From Actinoallomurus iriomotensis (GTDB lineage Bacteria; Actinomycetota; Actinomycetes; Streptosporangiales; Streptosporangiaceae): DNA of 64,000 nt. Below are positions 25,012 through 34,792 of this stretch, in pieces (the first letter of the stretch is position 1; each line of letters opens with the position of its first letter). The notes below the pieces were generated by a model, which was not told where the DNA came from, ran no database searches, and saw nothing but the letters and a program-made list of their open reading frames with translations. The stretch covers positions 124,001 to 188,000 of the forward strand of contig NZ_BSTJ01000005.1 of the NCBI RefSeq assembly GCF_030269445.1, in the 5' to 3' direction. The translations under genes were made by a program, and so were the position numbers.

Positions 25012-27776
25012 CTACAGCAGATCGTCGTCGGCTTCGGTATCGGGGTCGCGTAGGTCGCGGACGCCGGTGGGGCCAAGGTCGGGTGGGGCGAAGGTGTAGG
25101 TGCCGATGACGTTGATGTGTTTGCGGACGAGCGGAGACAGGCGGGCGACGTCTTCGCCGGCGAGGGGGTAGCCGGTGGCGTGTAGCTGGGTCAGGGCTTT
25201 GTCGATGTAGAAGGTGTTCCACCAGGTGACGCAGTTCAGGACCAGGCCGAGGGTGCTGAGCTGGTCTTCCATGCCTTTGTAGTAGCGCTGGTAGATCTCG
25301 CCCTTGCGGCCGTGGAAGAGTCTCCCGGCCAGGGCGTGGCGGGATCCTTGTAGGTTGCGGATGCCTTTGATGTCGCGCCGATAGGGCTCCTCGACGGCGT
25401 AGGTGAGGATGTGCAGGGTCTTGAAGATCCGGCCGTAGTGCGCGATCGCCTCCCCCAGCTGGGTGGGGTTGCCGTCGCGTTGCAGCATCCGCATCACGTC
25501 GTGTGCCCAAGCTTCGCCGGTGTAGATCGACACGACCACGCGCAGGATGTCGTGCCAGTGCCGTTTCATTTTGGCCAGGTCGATCTTCCCGCGGGCGAAG
25601 CGGGTCAGTGTTCCGTAGTCGGCGTCTTGGATCCGCCAGCCTTTTTGGTCGGGCAGGTCGGCCAGCGCGGGCCGGTACTGCATGCCCAGCAGGTGGACCA
25701 GGCCGAACACCACGTCGGAGTAGGAGCCGGTGTCGGTGACGATGACCTCGGGGCGGCGGCCGCCGTCGCGGCGAAACAGCACGTCGATCATGTGCAACGA
25801 GTCGCGGACGGTGCCGGTGACGACCTTCGCGCCCAGACCGGCGCCCTGGTCGTTGATCAGGTTGAGCCAGGTCAGGCCGCGACGGGAGCCGAAGTACTTG
25901 CGGTTGGGGCGGGTGTAGATCGACGGCACCGGCACCACAAACCGCATCCCGTCGATCGCGGCGACCAGCCCGCCACCCAGCATCTGAGCGAACCCGATCT
26001 TGGCCTGGGTATCGATCAACGGGGCGTTGGCCGCGGCGAACGTCTCGGCCGACAGGTAGTTCTGCATCACGTGCGACAGCCGCGCCCGTTCCAGAGCGGC
26101 CGTGCCGGACTTGGTGACCGGCGCGTACCCGATGTTGAGCGCACTCGCGGTCAAGCAGGCGGCCACCGAGATCTCGAAATCGGCGAGCTTGCTGGTCCCG
26201 CCCGCCGTGGAGGTGAACGCGCGGGTGAAGGCGGGCACCCGATCCATCGTTTCCAGCAGCAGTTCCGGCAAGTCCACCAGCGGCAGCATCCCCACCACCC
26301 GTTTACGCAGATCGATCAGGGACGGCGGCTCGGGCAACGCCTGCAGCTTGGCCACATGCAACCGACCCTCGTCATCCACGCTGGCCTCGGCGCCTCCGGC
26401 GGTGATCTGCCCGGCCACATCCATCAGCGCCATGTGCAGAATCATCGCGTGCTCGGCCAGCAGCGACGACGGGTCTTCGGGCAGGCCCAGGTCGGTCAGC
26501 GCCGGCCCCTTGGCCGCCTCCCAAGCCACCCCGGCCAGCAGTTGAGCGCGCGGGTCACGCCACCGGGCGGAGGCCTCGGCGTAGATGTCGCGGCGCTTGA
26601 GGTGGCGGTGGAACTGGGTCAGCACGCACATGGTGTAGGCATTCTTGTCCACAGTGCTGCCGTGCGGCCCGGCGCGGAACACCAGCCGCTTCCACGACCC
26701 GCCCACCAAGCCAGGGTCGATGTCGGCCTGAGTGACCTTTTTCTTGCGGCCATCCAGCAGCCGCGGCAGCGTCTGGGTGGCCTCCAGCACCCGCGCCGCC
26801 TCGGCGGTCGCGCCGAACTCGATCACCACCGTCAAGGTCTTCAGGAACCCCGAGACCGTGCCGATCCGTTCGGCCAGCAGCGCCCGCATCGGCCCGTCGT
26901 CATCGGCCTCCGGGGGCGGGACCATCTCGGTCACCGCGGCCACCGCCGCCTTCAGATCCCGGCGCGGCACGATTGCGTCGATCGACTCCCACACCTGCTC
27001 CAGGCTCAGTTCCTCGCCGTACTCGGTGACCTCCAGCAATGTCTCAACCGCTGCCGCCAGCGTCGCCGAGTGCCGCGCCAGCTTCGGGTGCTGGCGGGCG
27101 CGTTCCTTGCCCACCGTGGTCTCGGCCTTGCCGATCAGCTCCGTGCTCATCAGCAGGTCCAGGCAGTCATCGACCGACTTGCCCTCCAAGTAGACGACCG
27201 TGGCCAGCAACGTCGCCAGCTGTCGGGAGGGGCGTGCCGCCGCAACGCCGTGGCGGTCGCCCCCATCCCGTACCGGGCCAGGTCCACCAGCCGCCGGTAT
27301 CGCACCTCCGGCGGCAGCTTCACCGCGTCCAGCCCCAGCCCGAGGATCTCCTGCGCACGGACCAGGGCCTTCTCCAGGTTCTTGCCCGAGGCCACCGACG
27401 GGCCTTTGCGCCACCGCTCCAGATCCGAGGCCCGTGCTCCGTCCGGCACCTCCAGCAGCAACTCCAAGATCGCCCGCTGCCGCGGCGTCAGCACCCCGAA
27501 CAGCGCCTGGTGCAGACGATCCAACGCCTGGTCTCGGACCCGGGCGACCAATCGTGCCAGCGTGGTCACGCCTGGCAGCAGCACCTTGCCGGTCCGCAGC
27601 CACATCCCCCCGTCGGTGAAGATGTGCCGGGCGCCGTCCCCGGTGTTCCACGCCCGCGCGTCCACCCACGTGGTGAACTCTGTCTCCGCCTCGGCGAAGT
27701 CCCGTAGGCCGTACGCCGTCTTGATCTCGCCCGCCCCAAAAGCTAGGACCAACCCAACGGGCGAAACCCCGCCCAA
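25012..27776 (-). pseudogene. tnpA: Inner Tn3-family transposase, frameshifted and N-truncated
   Basis: The reverse strand encodes a Tn3-family transposase in two frames. The first part (27,776 to about 27,235) holds IKTAYGLRDFAEAETEFTTW, HIFTDGGMWLRTGKVLLPG and RYRRLVDLARYGMGATATAL. The second (about 27,240 to 25,012) holds SRQLATLLATVVYLEGKSVD and the whole catalytic domain with INDQGAGLGAK, VTDTGSYSDVVFGL and GMEDQLSTLGLVLN. The frames join at HA-PSRQ if one C is restored to a C-run at about 27,238. A stop in frame before 27,776 and the closeness of the right end show that roughly 100 N-terminal residues are also missing. Confidence 0.85.
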
Positions 27777-27884
27777 GATCCAACCGTTACGCCGTCACCC
27801 CGGAACGGACCTCCCCGCCAGTAAAAATCCGCAGGTCACACGTGCTGAAACAACTGCCGAATCCATGCCTGACGCCGCACCCTA

Positions 27885-27922
27885 CTTAGCGCGACATTTC
27901 GTTCCGATGCTCGTCAACCCCC
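27885..27922 (-). repeat. Right 38-bp terminal inverted repeat of the inner transposon
   Basis: It mirrors 22,626-22,663. It ends in CCCCC next to GCCAC, the right copy of the target duplication. Only about 108 bases separate it from the remaining transposase sequence, which begins well inside the normal protein. Confidence 0.9.
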
Positions 27923-29331
27923 GCCACCTACCTGTACACGTCGGCGCAGTGGGCGCCCCGCCAGGACGACTATTGCAGGTTGGTGGGCAAGCCCACCTCC
28001 GCGGCCGAGGCGCTGGAGCAGGGCAAGGAGGAGCTGCACGCCGCCCTGCAGGAGCTGGAGGGGACGCTCGCGAACGCGTCGCCGGACGACACTGGCACCG
28101 TCCGCCTGGACGACGATGACCACCTGGTGGTGCCGCCTCTGTCGGCCGAGGACATCCCGGCCGAGGCCAAGACGCTCAAGGACGAGCTGGCCGGGATGCT
28201 GCCGTTCGCGCCGATCGCCTCGTGGTCGATCGAGTTGGATGCCCGCACGAACTTCGTGGACTGCTTCACTCATGCTGGTGGCCGCAAGCTGGCCAAGACC
28301 GCCGAGACCAAGCGGAACATCCTCGCGGTCCTGATCGCGATGGCCACGAACCTGGGCTTGTCGCGGATGACCGAGGCGTGCGGGGTGTCCTACGACGTGC
28401 TCGCCTGGACAGCCGAGTGGTATGTCCTGGCGGGCAGGGCCTGTCGACCTACACCCACGTGTCCGACCAGTGGTCGACGTACGGAACGAAGATCATCGTG
28501 CCGACGGCGCGAGAGGACCACTACGCGCTGGACGACTTCCTCGGCAACGCCACCGACCTGCCGATCACCGAGCACGCGACAGACACCCACGGCGCCACGC
28601 TCATCGACTTCGCGCTGTTCGACCTGGTCGGCAAGGCGTTAACGCCCAGGATGCGGGACCTGACCCGGGTCGCGCTCGTCCGCGACGACACCCCCACCGA
28701 GATCGGGAAGCTCTACCCTCACGCCGGGCCGCTGCTGGGCGCCCGCTGGAACGAAGACCTCATCTCTGGCTGCTGGCCGGATCTGCTGCGGATGGCCGGG
28801 TCGCTGAAGTATGGGCAGGCGACCGCCTCCCTGATCGTCGGGAAGTGGTCGGCCGCGTCCCGGCAGAACACGTTGGCCGCGGCGCTGAAGGAGTGGGGGA
28901 TGCTGAGAAGGACCCTGCATACCGCCAAGTACCTGTCGGATCCGGTGTACCGGCGGAAGATCTCCCGGCAGTTGAACAAGGGCGAGTCGCTGCACGCGTT
29001 GCGGCGGGACCTGTACTACGCCCAGCAGGGCACGATCACCAAGCCGCACCTGGAGCAGCAGACCGAGCAGGCGTGGTGTCTGACCGTTTTGACCAACTCT
29101 GTGGTGGCTTGGACGACCGAGTACTACTCCCGTGCGGTCATCGAGCTGCGCGCCCAGGGCCGGGAGGTGCCTGATGAGGTCCTAGCCCACATCTCACCCG
29201 GGCACAGCGACAACATCAACTTCTTCGGCGTCATCAATGTCGATGTCGAAGCCGAGCTCGCCGAACTTGACGGAGCCGGCTGGCGACCGCTACGCCCGGC
29301 GCGGCTGCGCCAGCTCGGCCTCACCACCTGA
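27923..29331 (+). pseudogene. tnpA: Outer Tn3-family transposase, C-terminal-side fragment
   Basis: This continues the transposase interrupted at 22,625: TYLYTSAQWAPRQDDYCRLV, IPAEAKTLKDELAGMLPFAP, TNLGLSRMTEACGVSYDVLA. Near 28,430 it jumps, in another frame, to GLSTYTHVSDQWSTYGTKII. In intact relatives roughly 70 residues, including an active-site Asp region (DGQRF), lie between, so they have been deleted. The remainder (TEHATDTHGATLIDFALFD, RRTLHTAKYLSDPVYRRKIS, HISPGHSDNINFFGVINVDV) is intact to the stop at 29,331. Confidence 0.82.
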
Positions 29332-29370
29332 GGCGTGGTCGGCATGGTGTCGTTGCCCGTTCGCTGCCTG

Positions 29371-30056
29371 CTAGTGGGTCCGGCGGGGTGGCGCGAGGAT
29401 GCTGGTGATCTCGGCAACGGCCTCGCCACCAGGCCGGGTATAGCGCAGCGCGGTGCGCGGGTTCTTGTGCCGGGTCTTGGCCATGATGAGCTGGAGCGGC
29501 ACGTTCTGCTCGCCGAGGTGGGTGGCCGCCGAATGGCGGAGCTGGTGGGGATCGAGGCCGGTGTACTGCTCAAGGAGGACGCGGGCGCGGTCGTAGCCGA
29601 GCCGGGCCCGACCGGTGTGCGGGCAGATGTGCTCGGGGCCTGGGCGGCGGGCGGGGACGGGTCGGCGGTCGGACAGGAACAGCGGCCCGCTGGTGCGGAC
29701 CGGCCCGTCGGGGTGACCGTCGGGAAGGCCGGGACGGACGGCGCGGCCTACCTCTTCTTCACGGCACACCAGGTAAGCCACGACGACACGGCGGCGCGGT
29801 TGCGGTTCCAGGTCGCCGGCGCACATCCACCCCACAGTGCGACGAGGGCGTCGCCGATCTCGGAGTCGGCGACGTCGGCCAGGCGACGCGCCCCGCCGCC
29901 GACCGCCGCAATGGTCCGGTCGACTGCCGAGGCATAGGCGCGGTGAGTGTTGAGGTTGGCGACCCGGTGGGTCGAGAGGAACTCATCAGCCGCATCGGCA
30001 AGTGTGACGCCGCCGCCGCGCAACGCCGTGACCTTCCGGTCGGCGGCTGTGGTCAT
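29371..30056 (-). pseudogene. Tyrosine integrase with central deletion
   Basis: The reverse strand carries both ends of a tyrosine recombinase. An N-terminal core-binding part (30,056 to 29,748) holds VTLADAADEFLSTHRVANLN, RRLADVADSEIGDALVALWG and SSWLTWCAVKKR then a stop. A C-terminal part in another frame holds GYDRARVLLEQYTGLDPHQL, RHSAATHLGEQNVPLQLIMA and the Tyr motif NPRTALRYTRPGGEAVAE. The middle, with the first catalytic Arg region, is missing and the frames do not join, so the enzyme is dead. Integrases of this kind accompany some Tn3-family elements, which would tie it to the outer transposon. Confidence 0.75.
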
Positions 30057-30492
30057 CGGCTCACCGTCGCGAGAATGATGTACCGGATAACGTGCCCGAG
30101 TCGCACATTGGCCCCGGACGCAGATCCGCTGGTCGGCCGTGATCGCTCAGGGCTCATGTACGTGGGAATAGTCAATTATCTCGTACAGCTGCGTGCCAGG
30201 AATCTTAGGACTGAGGCGAGATTGACTGGAAAAGAGACGACTCGCTTCTTGCGCGTATCGAGTCGCTGGACTGGCGTCAGCGATATCAGGCCACCGTGAC
30301 GGCTCCCCTATGAACGCCTCAAGCAAAAAACCCAGGCCCAGACGTAAATGATCTTCGTCGGTCGCACATCGACAAGCTTGAGGCCCTGTTCCGGGGAGAT
30401 GGCGTCGGAGCTGTACGGAACCTGAAGCATTCGGCGAACATCGGATAAGGATCTTGATTGATCCAGGCTGCGGATGTCCGAAGGAGAACGAG
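30057..30492. other. Intergenic stretch, no gene seen
   Basis: No frame here has convincing coding character on either strand. The stretch is somewhat AT-richer than its surroundings between 30,170 and 30,250. It must carry the promoter of the lipoprotein gene at 30,493, but no clear -35/-10 pair was found. Confidence 0.4.
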
Positions 30493-31206
30493 ATGACCCC
30501 GCGTTTCCGGTGGCTCGCGTCGCCCGTGCTGGGCGGAGTGTGCGTAGCGGTTGCAGGCTGCACACCGGCGTCACCCGCCTCGCCTGCCCTGCCGAGCAGG
30601 CCCCAGGCGTGTGCGTCCAGGACTGCCGTGCCCAGCCCGCGACCGACGCCGACGGCCACGAAGTTGGCCTGGCGGGCCGAGGAGTTGCCTGACGGCTCCG
30701 TGGAGATGACGGTCGGCGACGTCGATGCCGCTCCTCGCGACCCTCGTGCCCTCAATGTCGCCGACTACCGGGCTCCCGCGGACGTGAACGACTGTGACCA
30801 GGTGCAAATCGTCTCGGTGCGGGGCTGGTGGTGCACGACCAATGTGAAGGCCCTCCGCGAGGACGGCGAGATCGTCGTGAGTGGCGGGCCGTCCCGCGCC
30901 AGGCTCAGCTCGGCGGGATTCGCGACCCGCTGCTCCGGCCCCCGCCCCGGCAAGATGCGCGAGCTGTATCAGATCGAGCGTGACAGCTGGTCGGGCTGGC
31001 GTAGCTACACCGGTCAACAGCCGACCGAGTGGACGCCGTCCAAGGACCAGACCGAAGGCCCGGTGTCGGCTCCCTGCCCTGTCGGACGGGTCGGCACCTA
31101 CGACTACCGCGTGGCGGTGGCGCTGGACATCGAGGGTTCGCCGGTCGGCGACTCACCGGCCACCAGCACCCGGATCCGCGTCCCCTGCGGCACCGGCACG
31201 AGCTGA
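30493..31206 (+). CDS. Secreted lipoprotein of unknown function
   Basis: A 237-residue protein with a lipoprotein signal: basic start, hydrophobic stretch SPVLGGVCVAVAGC with VAGC lipobox, then a Ser/Pro/Ala-rich linker. The mature domain has scattered cysteines (VNDCDQVQ, GWWCTTN, TRCSGPRPG, VSAPCPVG, RVPCGTG) and ends in a beta-rich segment (RVAVALDIEGSPVGD), suggesting an extracellular disulfide-bonded beta fold. The ATG follows AAGGAGAACGAG. It lies beside the integrase relic and may be old passenger DNA. No family recognised. Confidence 0.75.
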   Translation: MTPRFRWLASPVLGGVCVAVAGCTPASPASPALPSRPQACASRTAVPSPRPTPTATKLAWRAEELPDGSVEMTVGDVDAAPRDPRALNVADYRAPADVNDCDQVQIVSVRGWWCTTNVKALREDGEIVVSGGPSRARLSSAGFATRCSGPRPGKMRELYQIERDSWSGWRSYTGQQPTEWTPSKDQTEGPVSAPCPVGRVGTYDYRVAVALDIEGSPVGDSPATSTRIRVPCGTGTS

Positions 31207-31370
31207 AACCCTCGTCCGCATTGTCAACGACACACCACAATCGGAGCCGCCGGCCTCCCCTTGAGCCCCACCCGGAGCGTGGGTAAGACTCGTGCAATGT
31301 CTCGCGTGCCGGTCCTCCCACCGGCCGTGCGACGCTTGGGCCGTGTCCTTCCCGGCTCGTGATACTGGAA

Positions 31371-31441
31371 CATCGGAACGAAAACGTACGCTAAGCCGGT
31401 TCTGCCAGGTCAGCCGCCGTACGACGTTCGCGTTCGATGCG
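31371..31441. repeat. Solo Tn3-type inverted-repeat unit (miniature element candidate)
   Basis: CATCGGAACGAAAA and CGCTAAGC here are the same as in the inner transposon's ends. About 30 bases on, an inverted counterpart (CGTTCGATGCG) closes the unit, so about 70 bases form an imperfect palindrome built from two outward-pointing transposon tips. The same arrangement exists at the left end of the inner transposon (22,634-22,708). No transposase is associated. It may be a Tn3-derived miniature element or the remnant end of a lost transposon. Confidence 0.5.
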
Positions 31442-31848
31442 AGGCGCGTGCCGTAGAAAGCGGTTCCGGACGTCCGCCGGTCGGACGGGCCGACACCAGG
31501 CGCGTGGTGCGCCGGCGCGGTTGGGGTAATCGGGCGGCGGCGCTTCAGATCCGGCGGTCGGATTCGTGAAACCGCAGTGATCGCAACCCTACCAACCAGA
31601 CCCTACGCCTCAACATCACCGCAGGTGGCGTCCATATCCGACCGAAATTTCGTCACTGCTACCGGGACCCCGCACAACGAGAGTGACCGCGACCCAAAAG
31701 GTCCGCATCTCCTGACTCAGGCCGACCCGGGCCTACGTACCGCCGGGGTGCGCACCGGACCTTCGAACGCGGTACTTAGTACTTCAGTTGACGTACTTCA
31801 CCTGAAGTGGTTTCCTGGGAGTACTTCAAAGCGAGGAAGAGGTGTGGG
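31442..31848 (+). promoter_or_regulatory. Gene-free region with operator repeats before TetR gene
   Basis: No gene is visible from 31,442 to 31,770. At 31,772-31,828 the sequence GTACTTCA occurs three times (31,779, 31,793 and 31,821) plus once imperfectly, and the perfect palindrome ACTTCACCTGAAGT spans 31,795-31,808. These repeats sit directly before the TetR gene and are its likely operator, implying autoregulation. Confidence 0.5.
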
Positions 31849-32439
31849 ATGCGTCAGAACCCGGCCCGTCGGGCCGCGCTGCTCGACGGCGCCATCGAGG
31901 TTCTCGCCCGCGAGGGGGCGCGGGGCCTGACGCAGCGCGCCCTCGACAAGGAGGTAGGGGTGCCCATCGGCACCACGTCCAACTACTTCCGCAACCGCGA
32001 CGAGCTGCTCGTCCAGGCCGGCGTCCGCGTCTACGAGCGGCTCAGGCCCGCGGAGGACGCACTCACCGAGATGTTCGACCAGGCACGGGACGCCGCGTCG
32101 TACGGCACGATGCTGCGGGAGAGCATCGGCAGGGTCGCCGCCTTCCGCTCCGGGCACCTGGCGATGCTGGAGCTTCGGCTGGAGGCCACCAGAAGGCCAG
32201 AGCTGCGCACGCTGCTCACCGAGCGGGTCCGCGCCGACATCGATGAGAACGTCACCCGGCACGAGGCCGCGGGCCTGCCCGGCGGCGCAACCGCCGTCCT
32301 GCTGATGTACCTGGCCATGAACTGGCTGATCGTCGAGCAGCTCACACTTCCGGACGTCTTCACAGACGCCGAGCGCGACGAACTGGTCACTCAGGCAGTA
32401 GCGCGCCTCGTCACTCCGTTCCCCACAGCCACAAAGTGA
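31849..32439 (+). CDS. TetR family transcriptional regulator
   Basis: A 196-residue TetR-type repressor. The DNA-binding helices are clear (RRAALLDGAIEVLAREGARG, LTQRALDKEVGVPIGTTSNY, FRNRDELLVQAG) and the rest is the all-helical ligand domain with AMLELRLEATRRPELRTLL. The ATG at 31,849 is preferred because the conserved helix begins there and GAGGTG precedes it. The following DHFR-like gene, 64 bases on, is probably in the same unit. The inducer is unknown. Confidence 0.9.
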   Translation: MRQNPARRAALLDGAIEVLAREGARGLTQRALDKEVGVPIGTTSNYFRNRDELLVQAGVRVYERLRPAEDALTEMFDQARDAASYGTMLRESIGRVAAFRSGHLAMLELRLEATRRPELRTLLTERVRADIDENVTRHEAAGLPGGATAVLLMYLAMNWLIVEQLTLPDVFTDAERDELVTQAVARLVTPFPTATK

Positions 32440-32503
32440 CACCCCGGTGGCGTCCGGCCCCGACCGGCACCGGCCACGCCGACCGATCAACAAAGGACTG
32501 ACT

Positions 32504-33121
32504 TTGCGCAAGCTCGTGTACTTCATCGCCTCCACCCTCGACGGTTTCATCGCCGGCCCCGACGGCTCCGACCCCAGCGGCCCCGGCGGCTTCTGGTCCC
32601 CGTCCGAGGACTACATCCAGCACCTCATCGGGGAGTACCCCGAGACCCTGCCGGGGCCGGCCCGGGCCGCGCTCGGTGTCACCGCCGAAGGCACCCACTT
32701 CGACACCGTCGTCGAAGGCCGCAAAAGCTATGAGGTCGGCCTCGCGGCCAACGTGACCAACGCCTACGCCCACCTCAAGCACCTGGTCTTCTCCCGGACA
32801 CTGACCGAAAGCCCGGATCCAGGCATCCAACTCGTCGCCGATGACCCGGTGGCGACGGTACGGGAGCTGAAGCGCGATGGCGGCAAAGACATCTGGCTCG
32901 TCGGCGGCGGGGAACTGGCCGGCGCACTGTACGGCGAGATCGACCGCGTGATCATCAAACTCAGCCCGCTCACCATCGGCTCCGGCATCCCCCTTTTCGG
33001 ACGGACCACGGTCTTCGCGCCCAACGCCTGGGAGCTCATCGACCACACCGTCCTCAAGACCGGAGCTGCCTTCCTCACCTACGACCGGGCCCCCGGCACT
33101 CCGCAGTCCTCCAGCAGGTAG
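32504..33121 (+). CDS. Dihydrofolate reductase family protein
   Basis: A 205-residue DHFR/RibD-C-type reductase. It has KLVYFIASTLDGFIAGPDGS at the N-terminus, VVEGRKSYEVGL, the nucleotide-binding stretch KDIWLVGGGELAGALYG and the sheet-forming IKLSPLTIGSGIPLFG. The start is a TTG seven bases after AAAGGA; upstream codons lack a ribosome site. It is the likely target of the TetR regulator just upstream. As in other members, the real substrate is unknown. Confidence 0.85.
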   Translation: MRKLVYFIASTLDGFIAGPDGSDPSGPGGFWSPSEDYIQHLIGEYPETLPGPARAALGVTAEGTHFDTVVEGRKSYEVGLAANVTNAYAHLKHLVFSRTLTESPDPGIQLVADDPVATVRELKRDGGKDIWLVGGGELAGALYGEIDRVIIKLSPLTIGSGIPLFGRTTVFAPNAWELIDHTVLKTGAAFLTYDRAPGTPQSSSR

Positions 33122-33234
33122 ACGCAGGAGAAGAGCATCCTCACGGACGCCTGTACTGCGGCGACTCTCGGCGCGGCACAGGCATCTCGCCGAGCACGCC
33201 GCAAAGTCCCCGACAGCGCCCGCGGCTTTGACCC

Positions 33235-34686
33235 CTACTTCGGTGCCTGGAAGCCGCCGATCCTCTGCTCGAGCAGTTCGGCCAGCCGCAGCGGGGTGCG
33301 GTCCTCGAACATCGGACCGATGAGCTGCACTCCCACCGGCAGACCCTCGCAGGACCGGCCGGCGGGTATGGCGGTGGCGGGCAGGCCGGGCATGGTCGCC
33401 ACACCGGCCCAGACGGACTGGTCGAGGTAGGGGTACTCGACGCCGTCGATGTCGATCCGGCGTTCCCCGCGATCGGAATTGTGGTCGTGCGGAAACGCGG
33501 GGACCGACGTGATCGGACACACCACGGCATCGAACTCGGCGAACAGCTCCCGCCAGCCACGGCGGTGCAGTTCACGGCGGAAGTCCGCCTCGATCCAGTC
33601 GCGGTGGCTGAACACCATGCCGCGCAGCCGCGCCGCGTCGAGACCCTGATCGTCCGCGCTCAGTCCCGCGGCGCGGATCCGCAGCCGCTCGTACGCCTCG
33701 GCGGGAATACGCGCGCCTTGGTTCGAACACAACAACTGCGCGTAGAGCGTCGCGGCTTCGGCCAGATCGGGCAGCAGCGGACTGTGCCGTTCGACGCGGG
33801 CCCCGCCGTCGACGAGTGCGTCGGCCACCCGGTTCACCCCGGCCCGCACCGCGGACCCGGTCGGAATGAACGGATGCTCGTCGAGGACCAGGACCCGAAA
33901 GTCGCTCAGCCGCTGATGGCGCGCGGGCGGCAGCGTCACGTCGTAGGCGACGCCGCGTGTCAGCGGGTCCGGTCCCGCCATCACGTCCAGCAGCAATGCG
34001 AGGTCGCGGGCGGTGCGGGCCATCGGACCGCAGACGGCGAGGTCGCCGTCGACCGGCAACGCCGGTGCGGGCGGCGGCACCATTCCTCGGGTCGCCACCA
34101 GCCCGAACGTCGGCTTGTGCGCGTAGACACCGCAGAAATGCGCCGGGTTGCGCAGCGAACCGGCGAGGTCGGAGCCGATGGACAGCGCACCGAATCCCGA
34201 TGCCAGCGCCGCCGCCGACCCGCCGGAGGATCCACCCGACGTACGGTCGTGATCCCACGGGTTGTTGGTGGTGCCGTAGATCTCGTTGAAGCTCTGCCAG
34301 TCCTGCAGCATGAACGGCACGTTGGTCTTGCCGAGAATCACCGCGCCCGCGGCCTTCAACCGCGACACCGCTACCGCGTCCTCGACGGGCAGATGGTTCG
34401 CGTACTGCGGCATCCCCCAGGTCGTGGGCAGCCCGGCGACGTTGTAGGACTCCTTGACCGTCACCGGAACACCGAGCAACGGCCGGTCCTCACCACCGGC
34501 GCGCGCCTCGTCGGCCCGGCGCGCGGCGGCCCGCGCACGGTCGAAGTCCGGCACGCAGACCGCGTTGATCACCTTGTCGTCCCGCTCGATACGAGCGATG
34601 GCCTCGTCGGTCAGCTCCACCGAGGTGACCTCACCGGCACGCAAGGCGGCCGTGAGCGCCTCGGCCGGAAGAAAGCTCCACTCCAC
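33235..34686 (-). CDS. Amidase (amidase-signature family)
   Basis: A 483-residue amidase-signature hydrolase of the Ser-cisSer-Lys type. The Lys is in GVPVTVKESYNV and the Gly/Ser-rich signature TSGGSSGGSAAALASG supplies the two serines, followed by IGSDLAGSLRNPAHFCGVYA. Normal bacterial amidases of this group are 460-500 residues. It would hydrolyse amides in the cytoplasm; the substrate is not evident. A GTG at 34,686 behind AGGGGC was chosen; a TTG 45 bases upstream is an alternative. It is followed by the TetR/DHFR-like pair in convergent orientation. Confidence 0.9.
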   Translation of the reverse strand: MEWSFLPAEALTAALRAGEVTSVELTDEAIARIERDDKVINAVCVPDFDRARAAARRADEARAGGEDRPLLGVPVTVKESYNVAGLPTTWGMPQYANHLPVEDAVAVSRLKAAGAVILGKTNVPFMLQDWQSFNEIYGTTNNPWDHDRTSGGSSGGSAAALASGFGALSIGSDLAGSLRNPAHFCGVYAHKPTFGLVATRGMVPPPAPALPVDGDLAVCGPMARTARDLALLLDVMAGPDPLTRGVAYDVTLPPARHQRLSDFRVLVLDEHPFIPTGSAVRAGVNRVADALVDGGARVERHSPLLPDLAEAATLYAQLLCSNQGARIPAEAYERLRIRAAGLSADDQGLDAARLRGMVFSHRDWIEADFRRELHRRGWRELFAEFDAVVCPITSVPAFPHDHNSDRGERRIDIDGVEYPYLDQSVWAGVATMPGLPATAIPAGRSCEGLPVGVQLIGPMFEDRTPLRLAELLEQRIGGFQAPK

Positions 34687-34792
34687 GAATTCGCCCCTAA
34701 CGACCCGCGCCACAGGCGCTCGACCCGACAAGCCGCCTCTATCAAATCGCCTCGGACGACGCGGAAGGAACGCCTCCGCAGGACCTTGCGGT

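Larger units (their letters stand above)
22626..27922. mobile_element. Tn3-family transposon inserted in the outer transposase gene
   Basis: This 5,297-bp element is bounded by 38-bp inverted repeats that differ at one base and begin GGGGGTTGACGAGCATCGGA. It is flanked by GCCAT on the left and GCCAC on the right, a five-base target duplication with one mutation, as expected for Tn3-family insertion. Removing the element and one copy rejoins the outer transposase in frame (DPA-TYLY). Contents from left: left end, resolvase, res-like site, PadR regulator, membrane protein, transposase in reverse orientation, right end. The resolvase and transposase both carry inactivating changes, so it is probably immobile. 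Confidence 0.9.

Noticed and set aside
25411-28119. A 902-codon plus-strand frame opposite the inner transposase
   Set aside because: It is antisense to a clear Tn3-family transposase and has no motif of its own.
30061-30310. A short plus-strand frame near 29,943-30,299 as a gene
   Set aside because: It overlaps the integrase relic, lacks a ribosome site and has no coding bias past 30,060.
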